A stretch of DNA of 64,000 nt from Symbiodinium natans. Lineage: Eukaryota; Sar; Dinophyceae; Suessiales; Symbiodiniaceae. Of the stretch, positions 1 through 11,800 are shown one piece after another (position 1 is the stretch's first letter; each line of letters starts with the position of its first letter). The notes beneath the pieces were generated by a model. The model worked only from the letters and a program-made list of their open reading frames with translations, searched no databases and was not told where the DNA came from. The stretch lies in the NCBI GenBank assembly GCA_905221605.1, contig CAJNDS010002258.1, positions 198,501 to 262,500 of the forward strand. The letters are read 5' to 3'. The translations under genes and the position numbers were made by a program.

Positions 1-2852
1 AAGAGGTGGCTGGTTCTTCTTGGCCGTGTGGAGGAGTACCTGCTGGACTTGAGCGGTGCTGCTCATGGACTGCTTACTCCAGGCCCGGAGGGCATCGAGG
101 ACCTGAAAGCTCTAGCAGCAGCGTCGACAGAGCGGCTGCCGTTGGTTGCGCATGCCTGGCAGCAGGAAAGGCTTGCTGTACAGGCGGTGCACGCAAAACG
201 CGACGACCAACAAGGCTACAACGAAAGATGGGCAGCCAACTGTCGGACGAGAGTAGAGGAGGCTTCTTGCTGTCAGCAGCTTTTGCAGCCGGCGTTTCAA
301 AACGAAAATCTTCCCAGGACACGGTTGCAAGGTGCAATGGTCTGGACGATGTGCCAGGAGCAGCTGAAGCACAATCAAGCACAGGGCCTGGCACACTGTC
401 AGGCTGAGCTTCAATCTTTGCAGCGCCCCCTCCCCTCCAAAGTTCAAGCGCTGCCTGACATTTCCAAACATGAGGCAGAAGCACGGATGGTCGTGTTCTG
501 TGCTTACTTTCCTCCAGAGCTAGCAAGGCTTGGAGTCTCCTTCTGTTTGGCTCGTCATTTCTTCGACTTCGAGGCAGGCTTTCCACCTGCCCCTCAAGAG
601 CCACCGAATTTCTCTTGGCGGGCGCATTTTCAGGAGTTTTCCGCGTGCCACCATGCCGCAGTGGACAGTCAGGTGCACTTTGAGCTGTTCGGAGATTGCC
701 AGCAGACGTATCGTGACGGGGAGCAGAGTGGGACCCTTTTCTTGCCAGTGAAGGACGGGCTTGGTATTCATTACCCGGACAAGGAGTTGCAGGGGCTGCG
801 GCTGTTGTGGCGATGGCAGGGGGCTCTGATCAATCCATTCGAGAAGGCGTGGCCACAGCAGGGTGAGCCACCTGCATGCTTGTACCGTATGGAACTTGCT
901 GACAGATTTGCAGGTGAAGATTGGTTATTGGCATTGCCGGACGAGAATGCAGTCCTGGCACACATTCCAGTGCCTCCGCAGATATTGACAAAAATTCAAT
1001 ACAGGTCCTTGGGCCTAATGTGTTCAGAGCTTCACATACGTCGGCTCTTGCTGGCTCTGCAAAGAGAGGAGTTGCCTCTAACGGATCCGCGCGTGTTGGC
1101 TGCATGCCAGCAGGTGCTCTTCCGTGCTGGTCCCCGTGATGAGCCCGAGTGCTTCCTAGGACGAAGCTGCAAAGCAGACTTGGAGGAGTTTGGCTCTTGG
1201 GCAAGTGCTGAGGGTTTGTTGGAGCAGGCAAGGGCACTTGAAGTTCAGGGAGGTCCTGTGGACTCGCTGGTATGCCTGATGACGTCCTGTGGATTCCTGG
1301 GGCAGTTTGACTGCGCCACGTGCCCCAAAAGTCCAAACCCAGCTCGACGAGCTTTTCGCCTGTGTCAGACATTGCTCTCAACTTGGGCAGCGGAGGCCCA
1401 TGCACAGAAGCAATCCCCAGTGCAGGTTGTCAACATGTTGGCCGCCTTGGTGCAATCATTTCGCTATGTACCACAGGGGTGTCTTACCGTCGGTGAAGCA
1501 GGTGATGCTTTCAAACTGCTGCAGGCGCGTATTGATCTTGAAAATTGTCTGGCAGTCAGCAACCAGAAATTGGAGCCTGCAGTGCAGTCATCGGTGGATG
1601 AAGTTTGCTTCCAACACGAGTGCCAGCTCACAGTCCCCGCAATTTTGGACTGCATCCTGTGTGCGCGCTTGCCAAGCCAAAGGCCAGTGTCCCAATGGCA
1701 TGTTCCTGACAAGGCTGCTTTGTGGAGTACGTGGCGTGAAGTACAAACTACATCTGGACTCATTCGTTTGGAGCCCGTGCGAGGGCACCTGCTCTTCAAT
1801 GACAGGCCAGTCGGGCATTTGCCAAAAGAGATGCGGCACCATGCGACCTTCGGTGCCACTGTGGGCCAATCTGACTGTGCAGCTTGGGCGCTCACGAATC
1901 AGCTCTTCGAAACTGAGCCTCTGGACTCTCACAATGGGAAGACTTTCAAGATAGGCATGCTCCCCCAAGATGAGCTGCTTGTGCAGGAAATTGGTCACGA
2001 GAGCCGTCTCCTGTTGCCATCACGATGCCTTCCAAAGGGCCTGCGAGCAGCCTTAGTGAAAGGCTACAGCCATTGGGTGGATGAGCAGGAAACTGTCATT
2101 GAATTCAGGCCTGCAGGTGTTCAGGACGACCGCCGGAAGTACAAACTGTGCTTGCAAAACTCCCAGTCTTGCCAACTTCATTGCTCCTACCAGGGTGCAG
2201 ACTTCTACGTGCTGCCTTCCTCAGAACCTTGCTTGGAGAAGTTTGTGCATCTTTTCCGCAGAGTTGAACCTGATGAGTGGGTCGAGTATCTTGCTGATGC
2301 CGGCGGCTGCTTGAAAGAAATCCATCTGTTGCGATTGGATCTCAAGTTCAGGGTATCACACAGACCCGATGCCACTGATTCGGTGTGCCTGGAGTCTTTA
2401 GACTATCCAGAATACTGCTTAGCCTCAAGGCAAGTGCTGGATATGCTCTGCGGCTTTGAGGGGTTCCTTCTGTTGGAGAAGATGTATTCCCAAACGCAGG
2501 AGTTGGCATCAAGAGCCCCTGGCCTCGTGCTGCTGCCAACGATTACCAATTCGCCTACCGCGTCTTGTGCCGTTCGAAACATCGAGCTCACAAGTGATTC
2601 CTCGGATCCTCTGCTGCGTTGTGTCCTGGATTTCTCTGCCTCGGAAAAGCAGCGGAAGCTTGCCAAATTCGAAATCCACTGGGAGAACGGGTTGGTTCAA
2701 GTACAGACAACTGCAGCTCGCCTTCAACTTGCGTCTCTCCTGTGGGCCTGCGGCAGCGCAGTGCCTGAGAAGCTCTTTGGACATCCTGCTCGAAGGGAGT
2801 CTTTGGACTTGCTGCGGCAGTGCTGGCAAAACCAGCCCTATGACGAGGCCCG
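1..2852 (+). CDS. DUF3638 gene, large 5' exon (partial at window start)
   Basis: One uninterrupted frame of about 950 codons. There is no in-frame ATG near the start, and the first possible initiator is GTG at 28, so I read it as entering from upstream. The segment around 1,770-2,110 (GHLLFNDRPVGHLPK, then LLLPSRCLPKGLRAAL and YSHWVDEQ) matches the conserved middle region of DUF3638 proteins. The end, with AARLQLASLLWACG and RRESLDLLRQCWQ, resembles the family's segment before its helical linker. A GT donor at 2,853 (CCCG|gtacgc) is the likely exon end; the frame runs on only to a stop at 2,896-2,898. Confidence 0.8.
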
Positions 2853-5800
2853 GTACGCACATGAGAAGTCTGAGAGTCCACAGAGTAGATTGAGGTGATT
2901 TTGAAAGAATTTGAAGACGTAAGGTGTTTGGGGCATTCTTCCTGGCTTTGCTTGCAGGAAGAAAGGGTGTGGTTGAAAGGGCCGGTGCCTCAGACGCGTC
3001 TCTGCTGCTGTGCTCAGTGTGGCTTCTGTTTGGCTGCGTACCAGTGGGCAAACGGCTATTGGAGCCGAGCCATATGTTCCGTATGCCGCTTGCATTGAAA
3101 CACATGTGCCAGGCTGCACAAGTGGGCGGAGGAACCCAAATCGGTGGAGTTGCGAGTGGTCCTGGCAGAGCTGGAGCGCGGCGCAGGATCCCTGTTGCTG
3201 GGTGCCAAGACAATGGCATGCGTTGCCTCAACCAAGTTGCAGGAAAAACCAAGAGGTGCAGGCGTCCATGGCGAATCTGTGCATGTATTTGTAACACTAC
3301 GCAACCCGCCTCGGCCGGGGGCGCCCTCACAACTAAGACGATTGCCCCGGCGGCATCCGCAGCGCAAGGTTTTGTGTACATATGTTTGGGCATACAGGGC
3401 ACCGACAAGTATGAGCGCTGAAGCGTCTACGCTCATACTTGTCGGTCAACTTCTTGTGTCCTTTGAAGATGGGATAAGTTGGTGCTCCCAACCCTCGTGC
3501 CTCAATTCTTGTCCTATTGGCTGTTTGTAGTTTGTTTTCCTTGTTGACTCCAGCTGAGAGGAGGTGCTGAGCACAAGCGGAGGAGGGGGCTGTTGTAGTT
3601 CACCGACATTGAGTCTGGGGGACCAGACTGACAGAAGGAAGCAGGCGATGGGGGGGCAGGGGCAGGGGAGCTTGGGGTGTCGAGCGACACGGGGGGGTGG
3701 GGACGAGGGGGTGAGCGAAATCTTGTAGGTCTGAGGGGGCTGGGGGGGCGGAGCGGAGGGGGGCGGAGCGGAGGGGGGCTGGGAGGTTGCAGGGCAAACC
3801 CCTGGTGCTTACGGAGCCAAGAAAGGTAGGAAGCCCAAATGCGCAAAAGGCGAGAGGAGAACGTTGGCGGACTTCTTCTTCTGTGCTCAGACTGCTTAGA
3901 TCTAGTTATGTAGTGCCCAGGCCCTTGCAATTCGCATGCTGGCCAGTGCTGCGACTTCTTGAGCACACAATGCTTGTGTCCGCCAAGGTCGCTTGATGCA
4001 AACCCAGGCAAATGGCCTGCTGCCTGCGCTGCAACGCTGCCCCGTGGCTGGATCGACTGTGTCCGCAGATTCCGGCTTCATGTTGCTTCATTAATTTGCG
4101 AAATCCCAGGTCTACGAAGGAAGCATCAGCTTTCTGGCGCAGAGTAGATCGTCTTCGTGGCCAGGGGGAGGAGCCAAGCGGGGGATTCACAGAATTTATG
4201 GCAAGCATGACCTCTGATCCCAGTTGCGTGCGCCCGTCGTTTTCAGGATTTCAGGCTAAAGACACTTTCCATGGCTTTCCATCTAGATTCTGCATGACTT
4301 TTTTCTGTGGCTTCATTGTTTGGCTTCTTGACTGCCAGCAGCTCTTTACAAACTGCATAGACAGCCTCGACCAACAATAGTCCTTTGGCTCCTACTCATG
4401 GTGTAGGTGCGCAGAGAGCGTGACTGTCTCCAGGAGTGGTGTTTGCTGAGAGCCGGCGAGCGACTCCAGCTTGGCAGTCCGCCCGAGGTCAAGATCACAA
4501 AGCCGACGCTGCCAAAGATGCCTTGGAATTTGCGGATCTTGCGGCGATCTCTCCGAAAGTATTCCCAGATCCAATGGCTGTTCAGAAAGGGCTTCGGCCC
4601 CTGGCTGATGGGCGTGTTTGGATTTCCGAATTCCTTTGGCTGCACGAGCCCAAAGACGGAGGACCTGCCGGCACAGGTTGGCATCGGCAGCTGCCACAGG
4701 ATCCGTGCATGCTGCAACTATGGCACATCGCAAAGCATGCAAGACCGGTGTCGAGAGAGGAACTCCGATGGCGATTGGGATGGGGGTCTGTGTCAGAGTG
4801 TAGGTCCTCTGGGCAGCAGAGCCTACTTTGGCATGTAGCGCTTGGGTGTGCGGTGTCTCTCTTCCCTGAAGACTTTCCGGCCCCACCGCCGTGGGCGCAC
4901 GGAGCGGTTGGGCACCGCGCGATCCTCACCAGTGCGCATGACATTGACCGATACTTGCACGCCGAGAGGGTTGTATACCGGTCTGAAGATGATTGTCGCT
5001 CGCTGGCTAGACCCACAGAGGGCGAAAGTGTCAAATGGTGGGAGATGAAAAAGCACGCGCAGTCAGAGGAGCACAGGTTTGCCGTGGAGACCAGGCGAAT
5101 TGCAAGCTTACAAGAAGACCTGCAGCGCGAGAAGCAAGCACTCGATGTCGCCACGGAGACGAAAGACAAGAAGAAACAAGCAGTTCAGAAAGAGCTTGAC
5201 CTGCTTGTGCATCTTGTGCCTTGTAGGCAATTGTGGGGTCGGGTGGAGTAGCAAATGCCGGCAATGCAAGCTGCTGTAGAGGGACGTAGATGTGCGGCAG
5301 ACAAGCACTGTGCCAGACGAACTGTAGTGCGCAAGCGTGCTTGGACCCTAAGGAGAAGATAAAGATGGGTGCGCAGATTGCAGACAAGGAGAACCAATCA
5401 GTCCAATCCATGCTGGGGGAAGCACTTTCGAAAGATGAGCTGGTCAAGAAGAAGGCAATGCTGCAGAAAGACCAGGCTACCCTCCAGTCTGAGGAGAGAG
5501 CCTTGGATGGCCGTAAGAATGACGTGCAAACTCGGGCAGAGCACCTGGTTTCGGTTCAGCAGAAGCTAGAGCATGACAGAAGTACTCTCCGGCAGGGCCT
5601 TTCAAACATGGAGGTGCATCGGGAGACAAGGCTAGCATCCAGCAGTAGTGCACATGCCCGAGAGAACCAGGAATCAGAGAAGAGGTTCCAGGAAGACCTT
5701 GCTCGTGCAGTGCAGAACTATGAAGATGAGGAGAAGCATCTGCTGGAGCTAGCGCCTGGCTATGGCGAGGCAAAAGGCCCTTTCTCCATCTTCAAGGATG

Positions 5801-8800
5801 AGATGAAAGAGAAGATAGTTGCCCACAAGAGTGGCGGAAACCATTTGCATGCCACCATCACTCGCCGCGCCCGGGAAGCGCCAACATCGTTGGATAGCTT
5901 GCTTGACATGCTGAAGCAGTGGTTCTCAACCTATGAGGGAGACTGCTGGCAGAGCTACCAGAGTAAAGAGGAGGGGCTTTTCTGGAGGCATATTCGGCAA
6001 GTGAGCCCATATCGACCAGCTGACGCACACGAGGCGGCAGGAGTCACAGCAGCATGGAGCACTGTGATGACTGAGGTGAAAGCTTGGGTGGAGAGTGGCA
6101 GTGCCGACCACATCTCTGACTCCAAGCCCTCCTTCTGCCTGGAGGATGTGCCTACCGAAGTCAGCCACTTGCAAGGCCTTCAAGTCGCAATGAAGTCCAT
6201 CAATCTGAGGGAGGAGGCACAGGCGGCACTCCTACGGAAGCTTGAGGGCAATCTTCAGCTCTGGTTGCGACAACGTCTGGCTGCCCGACTCGTCGAGTCG
6301 TACAGAAAGGCATTCCCAAAGTGCAAGCATCGGATGGTAGCCGACTTCTCTGGTAGCTTGGAAGCCCCGAAGGTTGTGGGATTCGAAGTGCTGCCGCAGG
6401 TTGATGTGCCTGATCTTGCCATTCCAGACGTGAAAAGTCTTCGCCAGGGCATCATCACAAAGTGTCGAGATGCCTTGCGAGAAGCTGAAGAAGCATGTGG
6501 CAATGCCCAGCCTCTGCAGCTGGAAAATGCGCTTGGCTCGAAGGGCTCGTTGATGGAGCGCCGCTTGGGTCAAGGTCCTGGCAGAGTTCTGCGTGAATCG
6601 TTCATGGCAAGCTTGGAGGTAGAATATGCCCGACCAAAAGCAGCAGAGAAATTGGCCAAGGCGGCATTGAGCAAACCCGAGTGGCGTTTGCGCTTGAAAG
6701 AGGTCTTTCACAAGGACTGCCTGTTAGTCAAGAGGTCGCTCTGTTTTTCGGTGTATGTGTGTGTCTACGTTGCATTCTTGTTGCGTCCCAATCAGGAAGC
6801 TGCCCATCTGCATGCGCAGACGGCGAAGCAATGGGAGGATATCCAGAAAGTAATTTCTGTTCGTTGCATTCCAGATGATGCTGCTGGGCATGCATTTCGG
6901 GCACTGCAGGCAACCTATGCTGCTGGCATGATGCGCCGGAGGGATGCAGTTGCACTTTTGGCGTCACAGCCCGGAGAACGGCCCCATCTTGCCGCCTCCA
7001 ACCCCTTTCTCCAAGCTGGTGAACAGTCAACGGGCACACGCCCGCGATGGACACTTGAATCAACCAGCAAAGTGCCGGAAAAGCTGCTTTGCCACCTCAA
7101 GGGCATTGTGCAGCTGCAGGGCCTCAGCACCCTCCTTGATGGAATTCGTCGGGAACTTGAGAATGACCATGTCGGGGCAACCTTGCAGAGGCAGCTGGCC
7201 GATGTGTTGCAACCGCCACAGCTCATCACAGACAGAGGCGATTGGCTCCAGCTGGAATGGGAGCAGGGCTTTGTGTGCCGGCCAGTGCAGTTGGAGGTGG
7301 CAACGGCCATGATGGACAAGTCTTTCGACAAACACGTTCTTCAATTGAACATGGGGGAAGGCAAGAGCAAGGTAATACTGTGCAGGCCTCAAATGTGATT
7401 GACCCTGTGCTTAGACTTCAGTGTCCCACGGTGAGATTTGCTGATACAGATGCATGCTGACGCATTGCCGAGGCCTTTACTCTGCACCGCTGTTGGAGAT
7501 GGTCGTCAGCTGGTTAGGGCCGCCCGCATCGCACAAAACATGTGCTTTGCGTCTTTCCAGCTCCCATCGAGCCAGGATTTCAGCATTGTTGACAGGTAGT
7601 GGTTTTGAGTTCGCTCCTGCGTGCATCTGTGGATCACCTGCGACAAGTTCTTGGTGGAATGCTTGGCCGGAGGTTCGAGATCTTGATAGGCCTGCACGTT
7701 TTTCAGTTGCCGGAGTTGTTTTTGCTCGATTGAACGCCTGCAGGTTGTATTTGCTGCCCTTCAACCGCAGCAAAAGGCTGAACGAAGATTCTGTCAAAGC
7801 AATTGCAGCTCAACTTTCTGAGTGCCGGAGGCTGGTCTTGAAATACAACAAAGACATCCATGCATGTTGTGGAGTGATTCTCATGGTCTTGCTAGCCAAG
7901 GAAGCGAGGTGCGGTTCTTCTCATGACTGAGGAAGAAGTCAAGAGCTTGCAGCTGAAGTTGCGTGAGTGCTGCCTCAAATCTCCTACCTCTGGTTTGTCC
8001 CGGGAGTTTTCTCGATGCTTGTCTGAATATGCACACGCCACTCAACCAATCGAAAAGACCGACAGCTTGCTGTGTGTGAGCTTGAAGGACTATTTTCAGA
8101 GGTGTTGAGCTCCGCCGTGGCTTGGCCACCAATAGTGGGCTGCAAATTGAGAAAGAAGAAACAACAGAGGGAGAGTTCTCCTCTTAGTTGAGGATGAGGA
8201 GGAGTTTTTGCAGCGCGGAGATAGAAGGAGATATGCGAGTTGAACTTGCTGTTGCTTGTGCACGAAACGACAGACAACAGGAAGAGGTGAGGAGAGAGTT
8301 TGAAGATCGTATTGCAGGAATAGGGTCATAAATATGATTGGCCACTGCAGGTGGACATCTTCGATGAAGTGGATGAAGCGCTGCGATTGAACAACGAACA
8401 AATCTATACCCTTGGAGAAAGACAGGCGGATTTTTTGTATGAACTATTTCGGCCGGCGCATCGATCAAAGCGTGTGCCTTGCTGCTGTCCTGGAGGCGCT
8501 GGACGGTGAAAGCCTGCGATGGCGAGTCCAGTTTGAAGTCTTCCGCTTGCTGACACGGCCTTAGTCGCTCGTTCCTTGCGCGCGCCGAGGGCAAAATGAT
8601 GGCTGCTGCTTGCAGGAAGGAAGACTCGGAAGCGAAGAAGTTGTTGGAGAAGCTCTGCAGCTTACATGCGGCAGAACTATACGAGCCGAAAGCCAGCACA
8701 GGGGCAGAGTTCCCGAATTTGCGCTTTGTTCAAGTACAGCGATCCTCGGCCAAGCAGGGAGCAGACTGTCCTGTTGGCATGTGTCTAGAATTTCATGTGC

Positions 8801-11800
8801 GCTTGTGCTATGCACCTTCTGAAGTCAGAAGCCTTGCAGTCTTCGCCTACTGTTAGTTTAGGAAGCAGCTGCCTGTGGAAGCAGCTTGCCAGCATCCTCT
8901 GTGGGTGCCTGTTGCAGTCACAGAAGTCCAGCGCAAATCGACTTGGCAGTCTTGGGAAGCTACCTCCATACATCCGCTACTTGCTTGAGTCTTGAGCAGT
9001 TGCATCATGGGTAGATGTTGCGTGGGTCGCAGAATGTATAGGAGGCAAATGACCTCTCCCCCCGACCACGTCAATCACTCAGGCAAGCAGTTGCAAGAGT
9101 TCATTTTGGACGCCGACTTGTCTCAAGACAAGCTGGATGCAATCCTCGGTTCGCCCGCGTGTTCTGAAGCTGCTGTGGATACCACCGAGTTGCAGCATGC
9201 AGTGTTGACTGCACGGGGGCTGTTTGCTGGTGACATCATGCGTGCTGCCCTTCACAAGCGGCACCGGGTCGAGTTCGGCGTGGACAATGTCACCCATCGC
9301 TGCAAGATGGCTATCCCTTTTCGCTACAAGGATGCTCCAAGTGAGCGGACAGAGTTTGGCCACCCTGATGTTGCCATTGCTTTGACGCTGCGTTCCTACT
9401 ACGAGGATGGTCTCAGCCATGAATGCTTTCGCGAGCTGCTGGACATGTTTGAGGAGCTTCCTGCAGCTCAGCGTGCTGAGCTCTACCAGTGTTGGTTGTT
9501 GGCAGCTGTGCAGGAGTCAGACCGACGTCCTTCAGCAGGTGAATCGCTTGAAGAAGCAGTTGCCAAGCGGCTCGGTCTTCCCAAGAGTGCAGCTGGCCTG
9601 GTGTCGGATGACGAGCGCTTGTTCCAGCTGTTGTGGCGACAGCTGGCTCTGAACATGCGGGTGATTGAGACCTATTTGGAGGAGGTGGTGTTTCCCAAGG
9701 AGACCCGGCAGTTTCCTCACAAGGTCGGTTGTGAACCAAAGACTTCTGAAGGATGCAAACAAAGTTGGCGAAGAAGACATTGTTTCCCGACTGTGTAGAG
9801 GGCATTTCGCTCATGTAGAATTTCGTTTGCAGGCAAGACCACTCAGAAAATACGCTTGAACTCAGACCGGGGAGTCGGTGGGGCATAGTGTCTTGAAAGG
9901 TACGTACTGCTGCCTTCTAACCATGAAGAAATTTGCACAAAAGCTGGTTTATGGTGGACATTCAGCCACCGCCATTCGAAAGCAGGTGGCTGTGGGTCCC
10001 CCGCTCTTGGGTTTTTTCATGCAGATAGATTTAGCACCCCGCTGAGGGGTGCCAGGGGGGGGGGGGGACGTCTGACATGTTCGGGTCTCTGAAATCAGTT
10101 GCTGTACAGCAAGGTGAACTCACAGCTGCGTGTCGCTTGGGAGACGTAGAAGCCCACGCCATCGAAGAAATGGTTCGCCCCAGCGCGTTTTCGTGTCATT
10201 GTCACAAACTCCTCAAAATCCCTCAACAGGCCCGTGGTCCCTGAATTCAACGCGAGTCCTACCCCCTCCCCTCCCCCCCCCTGTGCAGGGTAAAAGGGGA
10301 GGGTTCCTTCGCCAGAAAAATCCAACGCCACAGGGTCGGCAGAAATTCTTTCTTTCATCCAAGACTTATCTTGGCCTTCTTTTGTACTGTAAATGATGAA
10401 TTTGATTCCGACGTTGGTGCTAATCCTGAGCAGTGGTCACGAAAGCTCTTCCCAGAAAGCCTTTCGCTTCAATACCCAGAACTTGTTCTGCTGGAAGGCC
10501 TAGGGGGTCAGCGCACCGGCGCGACTGGCCTTAGTTTCTTTGACGCCTGGCCTCGTACACGAGCCCTTTTTCCGGAGATTTCCCCTGAACCCGACCTAAA
10601 CTCCAAATTCCAAACCGCAAGGCTTGGCCGAAAAAAACCTTTCTGTAACCCCTCCATGTCCTCCTACACAAGATCTTTCGTTTCCCCCCCGGGGCTCAAG
10701 TAGTTTATTCGTCTTCAGGGGTTGCGTGGCGTTTTTCTGTGGTTTCATGTTTGGGCTTGTGTGATCACCGACTCCCTGTGGAGAGGTAAGCAGTGACTCT
10801 GTCGATTTGAGCGGACATGCACGTTGTTAGTCTGTTTGCATGGGTATCCCTTTTCAGGTGTCTGCCAGTGGATGGGATTTGGCTGCTGGGTGCTTGCGTG
10901 GGTTTTCTGGCACTGCGGACAACCGCCAAGTTCTGCCGCTGGGTGTTTGCCAGTACGAACCAGAGAGCTTGAAGCACACAGATGGATATGCTCTGCGATG
11001 CTTGCTGGATCCTGACATGTCAGGGCCTGCGCCAGTCGTGGGGCTTGAAGCCACCGCGGCACAGGCCATATTGCGTGAGCTCCTCTTAAGTTCTGCCAGC
11101 AGGTGGCCAGTTTCAGTTCTCATTGACTCTGGGGCCTTTTTGACAGGGCTTTCCAATCGTGCAGTTGCGGAAGCCTGTTTGGGCATTCAGGAGTTGGCCT
11201 TCCGAGCAGTCATCTACTTTGGGGAGGATGGCAAGATCTGGGTTTTGGACAGGCAGGGTAGGCAGTTCTTGCTGGCCAAAAGCCCACTCCAACCAGCGGA
11301 TCAGGGGGTCTTCACTTACTTGGATGATCAGCACACACTTGGAACAGATCTTCGGTTTCGGCGTGAGGCTGTCGGTGCTGTGACAGTAAGCCGGAAAATG
11401 ACCAAGGATCGGCTGATGCAGGCGACCATGCGGATGAGGTCTCTGGGAAAGGGCCAGACAGTGGTGCTCTTCCTGAATGGCGAAGCACGCAGGCAGGTGG
11501 CTCAGGATGCGGGCCTCCCAGAAGAGCAGGACATTCGCACCGATCTTCTTCTGTTTTGGGTCGCATCCAACACTGCGCAGCAGCTTCAAACATCGGTCGT
11601 TCTCTGGGCCCTACAAGGCGCCAGCTTCGCTGTCCGCGAGCCTTTTGTGCAACACATCTCTAAGGGCGCCTTTGGCTCAGGCACGGCACCTGCGGGCATT
11701 GAAAAGCTGTGCTTGGAGCCAGAGGCTTTTGCACTTTCGGCCTACAGCCAGCAATTGGCTCCACAGCCAGCATGTGAGGACATTCCAAAGCGCGCCAAGG

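Larger units (their letters stand above)
2853..4484 (+). other. First large intron region of the DUF3638 gene
   Basis: About 1.6 kb separates the 5' exon from the next good coding block. It contains a possible small exon (3,123-3,300), a perfect hairpin (3,401-3,446), a G-rich tract (3,640-3,790) and otherwise no recognised feature. The acceptor near 4,485 is a guess based on where the downstream frame begins to look like protein. Confidence 0.45.

Noticed and set aside
830-1405. 191-codon minus-strand frame inside the first exon
   Set aside because: Shadow of the DUF3638 coding frame; no independent signal.
3514-4011. Pro-rich minus-strand frame of 165 codons
   Set aside because: Translation of a G-rich intronic tract.
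6720-6800. Transmembrane helix in the DUF3638 protein (SVYVCVYVAFLL)
   Set aside because: Better explained as a GT-rich stop-free intron or a compositional accident. Family members are not membrane proteins.
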